From a virus, in IMG/VR virus record IMGVR_UViG_3300046376_000253, positions 1 to 36,471 of that record: 36,471 nucleotides of DNA; one strand, given 5' to 3'. The notes under the pieces were generated by a model. That model saw only the letters and a list, made by a program, of their open reading frames with translations, ran no database searches and was not told where the DNA came from. The position numbers were made by a program, and so were the translations under genes. Within the stretch, counting starts at the first letter, position 1. The number at the start of each line of letters is the position of its first letter. This document shows positions 29,348 to 36,471 of the stretch, piece after piece.

Positions 29348-30037
29348 TTAAAACCTCGGCATACTGCGCGACATTTTTGCTTGATTGTGCGCGTGGGTTA
29401 ATTGTAGTTTTCTCTCGCTATTGAAAGTCGCTTCAATCTGAGCTCTTGCTTGAGGATCATATCGATAATCTCGAGCATAGTTTACCGCTATTCCGTAGGC
29501 TAGATATCGAAGCCAGTAATCAAATTGAATAGGTTGATCTGCATCTGGATAATCTGGATTCTTCTTATAGCCGTAGATCTTCACTAGATACGATGTATTT
29601 GGAATCGTTCTAAAGGTGAATTCATTGCCATAATAGAGGAGATTGGTGGGATATCCAGGGATAAGGATTTCTTCGTTATTTATTCCCCAAATTAAGAAGA
29701 ATTGGCCTGGATCTTGAAAGATGGGCAATTGATTCCAAGAAACTGAGTTATTGACTGGATCAAGAAGTGAAATGAAAGCTTCTTGAGATATATTCATGAA
29801 TTGATCACTTGCGCCTACATCATTAAAAGTGTAGACGCCTGTGGTATTCGTTTCATCGATGACAAAAGAAAGAGTGCCAAAACTTTCGAATAGCTTTGTA
29901 TCGTTTGGCATGGATAAACTTACAAAGTCATTTAGCATTCTTAGCAAGAGATCGTCACTTGAATCGGGATCATTTTCATTCCTTCTTCCAATAGCAACCC
30001 TTGCTAGATCTAGTACATCTTGAACGAATCTGGCCAT
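29348..30037 (-). CDS. Head-tail adaptor or tail tube protein (putative)
   Basis: The 229-residue product starts at ATG 30037, with AGGAAAG upstream. An N-terminal helix bundle (FVQDVLDLARVAIGRRNEND, DDLLLRMLNDFVSL) is followed by a beta-rich middle (FRTIPNTSYLVKIYGYKKNP) and a C-terminal helical region (WLRYLAYGIAVNYARDYRYD). A helical N-terminus joined to a beta sandwich fits connector or tail tubular proteins of podoviruses. Position after capsid genes and before the nozzle supports this. Confidence 0.6.
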   Translation of the reverse strand: MARFVQDVLDLARVAIGRRNENDPDSSDDLLLRMLNDFVSLSMPNDTKLFESFGTLSFVIDETNTTGVYTFNDVGASDQFMNISQEAFISLLDPVNNSVSWNQLPIFQDPGQFFLIWGINNEEILIPGYPTNLLYYGNEFTFRTIPNTSYLVKIYGYKKNPDYPDADQPIQFDYWLRYLAYGIAVNYARDYRYDPQARAQIEATFNSERKLQLTHAHNQAKMSRSMPRF

Positions 30038-30038
30038 T

Positions 30039-30503
30039 TTAGCTTTCCTGATAGATGGTCGTTAATGAAAACCTAGGTTTTTTATCAATGGCCCTTGTTT
30101 CTTTCGAACCATCTGGAAGGGTTACCCATCCCCAGATGGGGTTCCCCTTCTCAGACAGATAAGAAATTATGCATTCAGGTAAATCATAGATTCGCCCAGG
30201 CACAAGCTTTTCATCGAAATGAATTAGATGGTTGCTGATGAAAACAGGTATTGGATTACGAGTGCCATCGGTCGTATCGATCTTTACTCTTTGTTTTGGA
30301 TGAAGCTCTACTGGACACTGCTTGATTGGGTAGCGATTGACCTTGAGCTTTTTATTAATCTTTCTAGCTTCTTCATTGTATAGACGATAGTCTCTAATGG
30401 TTTCGAGGGGCATTTCTTCGATCGGAATTTTTCCTGCCTCGGTCTCTTTTAGTGAAGAGTCCATTACGTCATCGGATCTTTGAGCGACATGTGTATGTTT
30501 AGC
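30039..30503 (-). CDS. Virion-module protein of unknown function
   Basis: The start is ATG 30503 (154 residues), preceded by GGAG and overlapping the upstream stop. It has a charged N-terminus (AKHTHVAQRSDDVMDSSLKE) and a beta-like C-terminal half (VELHPKQRVKIDTTDGTRNP, VPGRIYDLPECIISYLSEKG). The C-terminal half resembles small tail/neck proteins, but I cannot assign a family. It may be a head-completion factor. Confidence 0.6.
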   Translation of the reverse strand, partial: AKHTHVAQRSDDVMDSSLKETEAGKIPIEEMPLETIRDYRLYNEEARKINKKLKVNRYPIKQCPVELHPKQRVKIDTTDGTRNPIPVFISNHLIHFDEKLVPGRIYDLPECIISYLSEKGNPIWGWVTLPDGSKETRAIDKKPRFSLTTIYQES

Positions 30504-30831
30504 CATTGTTGTCTCCATCGTTGTAATATATATAATTTCTTTCAATTAAGTTGCAAAAACCTCCCTCAACATACGGAGGATATGTTGTGGAGTCTATTGG
30601 TTTATGAGTGATTGGATCATGAATCGAAAAAGTTGTATCACTCGTTAAGATGATCTGGAATCTATAGTTATTGAGTGGATCCTCTCCACGTGGAACAGGC
30701 ATTGCCCCATTCAGATCGGTAAGTCTGACAAAATCAGATGTGACAATTCCAGGGTTAATATCAATTGTCACAATGCAGGGGAGTGCATTTGTGATATTTA
30801 AGATATTGGCTCTTCTTGGAATTTGTCCCAT
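30499..30831 (-). CDS. FCCH-like domain protein (single domain)
   Basis: The 110-residue product begins at ATG 30831. It is essentially one beta-barrel domain: VTIDINPGIVTSDFVRLTDL, PLNNYRFQIILTSDTTFSIH, then YPPYVEGG. The order, NPGxVT then a VRLTDL strand, LNNxRF, TTFSI and YxxYVxGG, is that of the E1-FCCH-type domain common in phage tail and head proteins. It is clearly paralogous to the C-terminal part of the 30910 gene (VRLTDLGE..ALNNNRYKIVVLSATTFSL..YVSGG). Likely virion surface decoration. Confidence 0.65.
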   Translation of the reverse strand: MGQIPRRANILNITNALPCIVTIDINPGIVTSDFVRLTDLNGAMPVPRGEDPLNNYRFQIILTSDTTFSIHDPITHKPIDSTTYPPYVEGGFCNLIERNYIYYNDGDNNG

Positions 30832-30847
30832 GTAAATCCGCTTTACA
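30831..30847. repeat. 17-bp palindrome, family copy 3
   Basis: TGTAAATCCGCTTTACA begins at the start codon of the gene at 30499-30831. Copy 4 begins 41 bases further on, and the bases after each copy are also similar (both followed by ATC... and CGTTATTC), so this is a tandem duplication of about 30 bases. Confidence 0.7.
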
Positions 30848-30863
30848 TCATTCGTTATTCAAA

Positions 30864-30896
30864 ACGGTGGAAGTAAATCCGCTTTACATCCACCGT
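30864..30896 (-). terminator. Long hairpin with palindrome copy 4 in its centre, probable leftward terminator
   Basis: ACGGTGGA (30864-30871) pairs with TCCACCGT (30889-30896); inside, GTAAA pairs with TTTAC around a five-base loop, with one A/A mismatch between, giving 13 base pairs. On the minus strand it is followed by TTTTGAATAA. It stands after the capsid and FCCH genes and so could lower transcription of downstream tail genes. Confidence 0.65.
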
Positions 30897-30909
30897 TATT
30901 CTTAAGTTT

Positions 30910-31677
30910 TTAAGTAAGTAAATCACCTAGATCGATGACTTGGCCGTACTTAATGACTTCAATCAAGAACTCATCGCCATCAGATCCCATGACCGAAGTT
31001 CCCGCTGTCAAACGATACGTAATTGGATCGTATTGGAATGGGTTTGGATCATAAGGATTGAGATTGCTGTAGGGTGTTACTTGTGGGTTATTCAAGCTGA
31101 TAACATGTGTTTCAAGCGTGATACGACCACCGGATACATATGCAGTCATTGCAGTAGTATCGATAGGTTCACCTGTGATTACATCTTTCAACGAGAATGT
31201 TGTTGCGCTAAGAACAACAATCTTGTATCGGTTGTTATTCAAAGCTCCCATACCTCGATCAGATATTCCAGTCTCGCCAAGATCTGTCAATCTGACAATT
31301 TGGTTTGTTTGGAAAGTGAAAGTGCTATGGGTAACTACCCCAGGATCTGCCTGAGTAATACCACTGATAGTTGCATGGGAAGAGGCTTGGCCTCCAGCAG
31401 TATCGGCAACGGTAAAGCCATTTGTAGTCGTATCAAGGAAGTTAAAAGAAGCTCCTGCAGAGGAGTCAATAACTTGTTGTTGAAACGCATGAGCTGCCGT
31501 TGTTTGACCTCTAAACCATATAGAGATCGGCTTTCCCGCTGCAGTTGCCGTCCAATCAGAAAGATTGTAAAACGTAACTTTATCAGGCTGCCAGCTGAAA
31601 TCAAATGTGTGAGCGGTACCCGCTGAAATAAACTTGTAAGCTTCTGTGCAAGTTTGTCCATTAAAAAGATCTGACAT
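30910..31677 (-). CDS. Head-associated protein with FCCH-like domain
   Basis: The 255-residue product starts at ATG 31677, nine bases after the capsid gene. Residues 1-100 are beta-rich (HTFDFSWQPDKVTFYNLSDW, KPISIWFRGQTTAAH). The middle (about 105-185) is an FCCH-type barrel: ISGITQADPGVVTHSTFTFQ, VRLTDLGETG, ALNNNRYKIVVLSATTFSLK, AYVSGG. The C-terminus (YRLTAGTSVMGSDGDEFLIE) is another strand-rich part. Direct adjacency to the major capsid gene suggests a decoration or head-fibre protein. A tandem palindrome/terminator follows. Confidence 0.65.
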   Translation of the reverse strand: MSDLFNGQTCTEAYKFISAGTAHTFDFSWQPDKVTFYNLSDWTATAAGKPISIWFRGQTTAAHAFQQQVIDSSAGASFNFLDTTTNGFTVADTAGGQASSHATISGITQADPGVVTHSTFTFQTNQIVRLTDLGETGISDRGMGALNNNRYKIVVLSATTFSLKDVITGEPIDTTAMTAYVSGGRITLETHVISLNNPQVTPYSNLNPYDPNPFQYDPITYRLTAGTSVMGSDGDEFLIEVIKYGQVIDLGDLLT

Positions 31678-31685
31678 AATTTTTC

Positions 31686-32618
31686 TTATCCTTTAGTAGA
31701 AAGCAAAGTTACGATATGCGAATCATCAAGGATTGCAGCGTTAAACCATGCTGTGAAACCCATAGATTGGAATCTATTTAAATAATCATTGAAACCGAGT
31801 GGCTTCAGGATCATTTCGGTAGATACTTCATCAAGGCCAACATAACCGTAGGCATTAGCGCCGACGAATGTGTTGTTATATACAGGAGGGTTGGCGGCAG
31901 ATACTTTAACGAGAGTTGATGTTACCCATCTTGCTTCATCAGTTGCGCCGAATTCCGCTTGAAGAACAGGTTCTTGAGAACCATATTGGGAAGTAGGAAC
32001 AAATGCATCAAGATTTCGAATATCTGGCTTAAGGTTGACATGCGCAGTGACCCAGAAACCTGCTTCGACAGGGCCTGTACCAAAACGTGAAGTACCTTCG
32101 ATGGTTGGGGTCATTTTCTCAGTATCATTGTCATCGAGATATTGGATTGCTCGGTTGACATCTGTCTGAGTTAATTCGGTGATTGCATTTCCATTGATAC
32201 CATTAAGACAGGTGATCTGAGGAACGCTTGCATCCCAAACATCACGTGTAACTTTATCAAGCATGGTATGCATGCACTGAGAAAGGTTATCAGCTGTTTC
32301 AGAAGCAGTATCATCTTCTACTACGAGAAGAACTTTTCGACCAAGCAATACCACTTTACCAAATTCTTGGATGGTAACGTTAATATCGAACTTTTGTACT
32401 TGTTCTGGAGCTGGATCTTGATCTTGAGAGAGTACAACGGGATCTGAATTCAAGTTTTCTTGTCTTCTGAAAGCCATTGTATCTGTATTCTTTTGTGGAA
32501 GTGTAAAAGCACGTCCAAAAAGATTGTGCACGCAGCGAGGTTTCGATCTCTGAAGAAGTGCACGATGTGCCCAACGATCCGACATCGAACCGTAGCCCGA
32601 GGTTGTTGTCACTGACAT
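31686..32618 (-). CDS. Major capsid protein, N4-gp56 type
   Basis: The 310-residue product starts at ATG 32618 after AAGGAAAA. The N-terminal region (DRWAHRALLQRSKPRCVHNL, then FGRAFTLPQKNTDTMAFRRQ) is the hallmark of the N4-gp56 family of HK97-fold capsid proteins. It is followed by the P-domain-like helix (ADNLSQCMHTMLDKVTRDVW) and the A-domain (GFWVTAHVNLKPDIRNLDAF). There is no obvious delta domain, consistent with a separate scaffold gene just upstream. It assembles the icosahedral shell. Confidence 0.87.
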   Translation of the reverse strand: MSVTTTSGYGSMSDRWAHRALLQRSKPRCVHNLFGRAFTLPQKNTDTMAFRRQENLNSDPVVLSQDQDPAPEQVQKFDINVTIQEFGKVVLLGRKVLLVVEDDTASETADNLSQCMHTMLDKVTRDVWDASVPQITCLNGINGNAITELTQTDVNRAIQYLDDNDTEKMTPTIEGTSRFGTGPVEAGFWVTAHVNLKPDIRNLDAFVPTSQYGSQEPVLQAEFGATDEARWVTSTLVKVSAANPPVYNNTFVGANAYGYVGLDEVSTEMILKPLGFNDYLNRFQSMGFTAWFNAAILDDSHIVTLLSTKG

Positions 32619-32632
32619 AATTTTCCTTATGC

Positions 32633-33280
32633 CTATCTACGCTTCTTTTTAGTTGCCCTCCAAGCAGCGAATTCGGAATCGGACATATTCATGAGATCGA
32701 CGGCTTCATTGAGAGCGGCAGCCTTTGGTATGCTATTAGGAGAATTTGGAGCCTCTTTTTTTTGCGATACTGCAGCTTTTAGCTCTTTCTGTTGCTTAGG
32801 TGTCAATGCTTCCATGAGTGTATATGCCTCTTCGTACCTATTTGTTGCTTGGTCAATTGCAGAAGCAAGATTAGGTCTTTGTTTCAAAAATTTTGGTAAA
32901 TATTCATTTACTTTTTCATACTTCTCAGGGTTTTCCTTGATCCATCGTTTTTCTTCAACGATTCGAACAATCTCTTCCTGAGATTTCGACAAGTCTTCTC
33001 TTGTAGCAGATTCGAAACGAGAATTATCCTCTTCTGGTGGCTTCTGAGCAGCTGATTGTCTTTCTTGTAACAACCTTTGCCTTTCTTGTTTTTCCCACTG
33101 AAGCTCTAATTCCAACTCCTTCTTCTTCTCTCTAAGCTTTTGAGCTACTGAGAGGGGAATCATGGTTTTGTCAGGTTTTTCAACCGGCTCGTGTTCTTCA
33201 GGAGCTTCTTGTTCAGGCATAGCCTGTTCAACAATCTCCTCTATTGGTTCTGCTTGAGGCTCTACGGCATCCTCTTCCAT
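32633..33280 (-). CDS. Capsid scaffolding protein
   Basis: The 215-residue product starts at ATG 33280 after GGAG. A highly acidic, proline-containing N-terminus (VEPQAEPIEEIVEQAMPEQE) precedes a long coiled coil (KKELELELQWEKQERQRLLQ) and a basic C-terminus ending ATKKKRR, which is the usual docking element of scaffolds on capsid protein. Position directly before the major capsid gene completes the argument. It should be transient in the prohead. Confidence 0.82.
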   Translation of the reverse strand: MEEDAVEPQAEPIEEIVEQAMPEQEAPEEHEPVEKPDKTMIPLSVAQKLREKKKELELELQWEKQERQRLLQERQSAAQKPPEEDNSRFESATREDLSKSQEEIVRIVEEKRWIKENPEKYEKVNEYLPKFLKQRPNLASAIDQATNRYEEAYTLMEALTPKQQKELKAAVSQKKEAPNSPNSIPKAAALNEAVDLMNMSDSEFAAWRATKKKRR

Positions 33281-33315
33281 TTTTTCTCCGTTATTTATAG
33301 CGTAGGATTAACCCC

Positions 33316-33699
33316 CTACGAAGGCATAGCGCCCTTTGCTTGCAGGTAGGCAACACCTGTTTTATTAAACTCGACTTTTAATTTTTTATTGACTCCTCGA
33401 GTTACCATCCAAAGAAGCTCGCATATCCCTTTCTTGTTACTTACCCAAAAAACCATCTGATTCGATGAAAAAGGAGGTAAGCGAAATGAAGCAACTGGTT
33501 GGCTGATCACAAACTTTGAGGAATCTAAGTTATCAAATTTTGCATGCAGAGACAGGTAATAGGTTTCTCGAATGTGCTGAAGTGAGAGAACAGCCTTATC
33601 GATCAATTCATCTACTATCTTTTTCAGTGCCTGTTTTTCATCGACAAATTGTCGAGGTAAAATCAAGCCACTTTCTGGGTCCTGCAGCAGAGCAGACAT
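33316..33699 (-). CDS. Morphogenesis-module protein, unknown
   Basis: The 127-residue product starts at ATG 33699, overlapping the upstream stop as TAATG. It has an N-terminal helix (VDEKQALKKIVDELIDKAVL) and an alpha/beta rest (VISQPVASFRLPPFSSNQMV, VAYLQAKGAMPS). I do not recognise it. Between portal and scaffold, head-maturation or protease genes are common, but no catalytic motif is visible. Confidence 0.6.
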   Translation of the reverse strand: MSALLQDPESGLILPRQFVDEKQALKKIVDELIDKAVLSLQHIRETYYLSLHAKFDNLDSSKFVISQPVASFRLPPFSSNQMVFWVSNKKGICELLWMVTRGVNKKLKVEFNKTGVAYLQAKGAMPS

Positions 33700-33899
33700 T
33701 ACATTCCACTCATTCCACGGAGTGAATCTTTTTCCTTATGAGCTTTCTGCAATAGTTTATTGGCCTTTGATTGGTCGGCATTCATACCAGGACCACACTC
33801 AGGCTTTACTCGGCTTGCAGCAGACATTGGGTTCTTGCTATAAGAACACATGCCTTTCCCGTTATCCATAAATTTGCCTTTTGGCATACTTCCTTTCAT
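33699..33899 (-). CDS. Small basic Met/Gly/Lys-rich protein
   Basis: The start is ATG 33899 (66 residues), with AGGAGG six bases upstream inside the portal's last codons; a TTG at 33905 is also in frame. The sequence is flexible and basic (GSMPKGKFMDNGKGMCSYSK) with a helix (NADQSKANKLLQKAHKEKDS). The function is unknown. Similar tiny genes follow podovirus portals. Confidence 0.6.
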   Translation of the reverse strand: MKGSMPKGKFMDNGKGMCSYSKNPMSAASRVKPECGPGMNADQSKANKLLQKAHKEKDSLRGMSGM

Positions 33900-33901
33900 A
33901 T

Positions 33902-36073
33902 TCAACCTCCTTGGCTGACATCTTTCATTATGTTTTGTTGCGTATCAGCTTGTTGCTGCATTGCTTGTTTTTGATTGAACTCATTTGAGCCTTCAATCTC
34001 TGAATTTATAGATTCTGCTTGAGCACTTACCTGAGTCTTTTGAGCTTCTCGACCTTGTGCTTCCTGCAATTCCAGTTGATTTACGAATTCAAGGACCTTC
34101 AGAATCCTAGATTCATGCATGGAAGCAATCTCTGTGATAGCTTTCGCTCTATCAAGTGCGGCTTGTGCAATATTTTGCTGCGCTTCTGACTCTCTTTCGT
34201 CTTTCAATGCAAGATTTCCAATACCTCTTGTCTGTCTTTCGAAAGCAAGTCCCTCTTTCTCTTCTTTGGTAGCAACCAATAGATTCATTTGAGCTTTTTT
34301 CAGCTCTTGATCTTGGGCAGATTGAGCAGCCAGCATCTCATCTTGCTTCTTCATGGCTTCTTCAAGGTCGCTTAGGCCTGACATAGAGAGGGCATGGACT
34401 ATTTCTTCTTGAGGAACATTTACAATTCCATCTTTCTTAAGATTGACAAGCTCATAATAGTAGGCATCTTTCTGAGACTTGGATCTGACGCCTTCTTTGA
34501 TAACAGCGTCATATTGCTCAAATTCTTTGTCGTAAAATTGATCGGTAGGCTTTTCAGCAAGAATTCTCTCAACTTTTCCTGGAGGATAGTGAGTTTGAAT
34601 GGCTTTCATGATTAGGCCACCGAGAATCTGTTGCGATGTCTCAATGTTATCGAATACTTTTCTATTTCCTCTTAGACCTTGTGCAATTCTTACTTGGGCA
34701 AGTCGACCTGAAACTTGAGTATTTCCTTTCTCATCTATTCCAAGTGTACTTTCATTTACATTGGAAAGAGTTAGAGTAAGTTGATCTAAAACTTGCTGAT
34801 ATTGGATTAAAGCAGGATTTGCGCCGCCTCCATTTAACTGTTGAACAGAATCCATGCCTTGGGGCGCATGCTCAGGGTCAATACCGATGATCTTATTTTG
34901 GCCTGATTGCTGAAGATCCGAGGGATCTGCAACGGCTCCAATCATATACTTGAAGCCAGTCGATATATCCGAGTCCATCATATCGACTATCTTCATGTGG
35001 CGCTTATTGAATTGGCGTTGAGCCGACCAGTTGCAGGATGCGATACCTTGGATACGTTGTGAAGGCATCCAAATAGATGGTTCCATGTAGCAAATGATTG
35101 GGACGAAAGGATAAGTTTGATTCACACCGGTCTTATCTTCCCCGCAGTAGAGTCGTTGCCCATTTAGTAGAATATTCAGTTCTACAAAATTTCGATTCAC
35201 ATCTCTAATCTCAACATTGGGAACGTCATCCCTATCAATTTCAAGCATCTCGGCATCATTTCGCATCTCTGCAAGACGACCTATACCAAACTCAAGTTTC
35301 TTTTTCTCTTCTCTGGATAGATCGGTGATATCACGGTAATAAGAGCTATCCAAATCAACAAGGAATTTTCTTTTCTTTGTGATTCTTTTGTAGTATTGAT
35401 CGTAGGCAATCAGGTTTCGATTGCGAGAGAAAGTAGTAAATTCAGGATGATATTGAAGAAACTTATCATCTCTATAGCCCATGGATAGATCATCGATTTC
35501 TTTTGGATCTATGAAAGGCATTAGTTGCTTTGCGTATTGTTTTCCTACTAGATCGCGAGTGATGGCAAATGAGCAATCTGAAAGATTGATATTTTCAAAT
35601 GTAGGATCGAGATAAAAAGCATTGTAGGTACGTTTGAAGAAGGATATGTCGCCATTGATAAAATCCTTCGAATAGTCCATCTGGATACCACAAAGGGAAA
35701 TTCCTGACTTAAACGTCTCGTCGCAGGCGTCTAAAAAGGTTGGAAAGCCTAAACCTTTATCCCAAATGTAATAGCTGAGCTTAGTGAATTGATCGGCAGT
35801 TTTTTGATCTGATCCTTCAACAGGGGAGTAGATGATTTCATTGATATTGTCTCTGAGATATCCAGAAAAGAATTGAAGAGGTCTTCTAATAATATTTAAC
35901 TCAAGTGGCTCTCTTCCTTCTTTGATGAGAGATTTTCTTTCATCATCGCTCCAGGTATATCCAGAGGCTGCAAGTGTGTAGACTTGAGCATCTTTTTGGA
36001 ATGGTGCCCAGTAATCTCTTGCGTATTTATAATTCTCTTGAAATTCATTACGGATTTCGTTATCTGACGTCAT
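33902..36073 (-). CDS. Portal protein, P22-like
   Basis: The 723-residue product is the dodecameric channel at the capsid vertex through which DNA enters and leaves. The size is close to P22 gp1 (725). Visible features include the N-terminal core (SGYTWSDDERKSLIKEGREP, LELNIIRRPLQFFSGYLRDN), a wing/stem region (RIQGIASCNWSAQRQFNKRH, then MKIVDMMDSDI), and a very long C-terminal helix rich in Glu/Gln/Ala/Lys (from about residue 560, DEMLAAQSAQDQELKKAQMN, to the Gln-rich end), corresponding to the barrel of P22-type portals. The start is ATG 36073; no strong ribosome-binding site is seen. It lies 66 bases after terL. Confidence 0.85.
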   Translation of the reverse strand: MTSDNEIRNEFQENYKYARDYWAPFQKDAQVYTLAASGYTWSDDERKSLIKEGREPLELNIIRRPLQFFSGYLRDNINEIIYSPVEGSDQKTADQFTKLSYYIWDKGLGFPTFLDACDETFKSGISLCGIQMDYSKDFINGDISFFKRTYNAFYLDPTFENINLSDCSFAITRDLVGKQYAKQLMPFIDPKEIDDLSMGYRDDKFLQYHPEFTTFSRNRNLIAYDQYYKRITKKRKFLVDLDSSYYRDITDLSREEKKKLEFGIGRLAEMRNDAEMLEIDRDDVPNVEIRDVNRNFVELNILLNGQRLYCGEDKTGVNQTYPFVPIICYMEPSIWMPSQRIQGIASCNWSAQRQFNKRHMKIVDMMDSDISTGFKYMIGAVADPSDLQQSGQNKIIGIDPEHAPQGMDSVQQLNGGGANPALIQYQQVLDQLTLTLSNVNESTLGIDEKGNTQVSGRLAQVRIAQGLRGNRKVFDNIETSQQILGGLIMKAIQTHYPPGKVERILAEKPTDQFYDKEFEQYDAVIKEGVRSKSQKDAYYYELVNLKKDGIVNVPQEEIVHALSMSGLSDLEEAMKKQDEMLAAQSAQDQELKKAQMNLLVATKEEKEGLAFERQTRGIGNLALKDERESEAQQNIAQAALDRAKAITEIASMHESRILKVLEFVNQLELQEAQGREAQKTQVSAQAESINSEIEGSNEFNQKQAMQQQADTQQNIMKDVSQGG

Positions 36074-36139
36074 ATAAGCAAGTTATGACATTCAAATTTT
36101 AAAATGCACGCAACTTATGTAATTTAAATATTTTTTGTG

Positions 36140-36471
36140 CTATATGACCCGTTTATGACGCGAATCAACTGCTTTTCTATGCTTTTCTAAAGCACCTGTG
36201 ATTTGGCCAGCCGCTTCTAAATGACCTACTGCCTGAGATAGATATTGGAAACAATCTGCATAGTTTGAGGCTTCATTGTGATAAGGCTCTGCCATATATT
36301 TACCAAGGCTTTCATTCCAAGTCTTTCTATATTTTGCTACTTTATCTAGAAAAGGTTTAACTCGGCTTACGTTGAAAACGCATCTATCCATTAAAATTTT
36401 TGCGTGGGAAATAGAAAGTTGTTTATCCATTCTTTTAAGCACGTGAAAACGTGTATTAGTACTTGAAAAAA
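36140..36471 (-). CDS. terL: Terminase large subunit, C-terminal part (5' end lies at 1292)
   Basis: This is the remainder of the gene at 1-1292. Bases 36345-36471 repeat 1-127, so the unique part is 36140-36344 (residues about 431-498). It carries the last nuclease aspartate in HNEASNYADCFQYL (D461), the usual C-terminal motif of terminase nuclease domains, then a short helical tail ending HKRVI. An internal Met at 36442 is not a start. The stop is TAG at 36142-36140. Confidence 0.94.
   Translation of the reverse strand, partial: FSSTNTRFHVLKRMDKQLSISHAKILMDRCVFNVSRVKPFLDKVAKYRKTWNESLGKYMAEPYHNEASNYADCFQYLSQAVGHLEAAGQITGALEKHRKAVDSRHKRVI
36345..36471. repeat. Terminal direct repeat, right copy
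   Basis: It is identical to bases 1-127; see the left copy. When the two are merged the terminase frame is continuous. Confidence 0.93.

Noticed and set aside
30940-31626. A 228-codon open frame on the plus strand
   Set aside because: It lies fully opposite the FCCH-domain gene 30910-31677, has an implausible Cys/Arg/Ser-rich composition and no ribosome-binding site; the leftward frame has clear domain structure.
36066-36147. Inverted repeat GTCATATAAGC / GCTATATGAC between terL and portal
   Set aside because: Short AT-rich arms about 60 bases apart with a length mismatch; could occur by chance, so not called as a regulatory site.

Overview
The window is a complete, circularly closing genome of a tailed double-stranded DNA phage of podovirus type. 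The first 127 bases (1-127) recur exactly as the last 127 (36345-36471), so the circle is 36,344 bp. The break falls inside the large terminase gene, which reads as one intact 498-residue frame across the join. The DNA is AT-rich, genes are tightly packed (many stop/start overlaps of the ATGA, TGATG and TAATG type), and no tRNA, rRNA, CRISPR array or insertion sequence is visible. The host is not named by any gene. A temperate lifestyle is not supported: only an orphan integrase-arm-like domain is present and no recombinase catalytic domain. No endolysin or other peptidoglycan hydrolase is recognisable.

There are four transcription blocks. (1) A long leftward block starts at a divergent promoter near 5430-5550, runs 5429 to 1, crosses the join and continues 36471 to 22091. 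It begins with small accessory genes (membrane/coiled-coil protein, ribbon-helix-helix protein, zinc finger, four proteins with a C-terminal membrane anchor, an F-box-like protein), then a RusA-like resolvase, small and large terminase, P22-like portal, scaffold, N4-gp56-type major capsid protein, FCCH-domain head or tail proteins, a run of very small basic/acidic proteins, tail tube or nozzle proteins and three ejection (internal virion) proteins. (2) A rightward block, 5552-12800, carries the host-recognition apparatus: a 766-residue repetitive fibre, small virion-type proteins, a coiled-coil protein, a second repetitive fibre and a spike with an N-terminal beta-helix and a C-terminal C1q-like domain. 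(3) A leftward recombination block, 15350-12788, encodes an ERF-type annealing protein, a YqaJ/lambda-exonuclease-type nuclease and small proteins including a 45-residue membrane peptide. (4) A rightward block, 15451-22094, starts with a Cro/CI-type repressor and continues with a lambda-O-like replication initiator containing an internal iteron cluster, a protein with an SSB-like acidic tail, and about 15 small accessory genes, ending in a holin-like gene with its own consensus promoter.

Blocks 1 and 2 diverge from one hub (5430-5551), blocks 3 and 4 from a second hub (15351-15450). Blocks 2 and 3 converge with a 13-bp gene overlap at 12788-12800, and blocks 4 and 1 converge with a 4-bp overlap at 22091-22094. 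Replication probably relies on host polymerase and helicase recruited by the initiator, with recombination-dependent concatemers from ERF/exonuclease/RusA feeding a terminase that packages the capsid.

The most unusual content is the accessory cluster at 2752-4787. Four separate small proteins end in a single hydrophobic anchor at the extreme C-terminus, next to an F-box-like protein. Together with the missing lysis enzyme, this raises the possibility (inference only) of a phage of an intracellular bacterium, such as a Chlamydia-, Legionella- or Dependentiae-like host, carrying proteins aimed at host or eukaryotic membranes.
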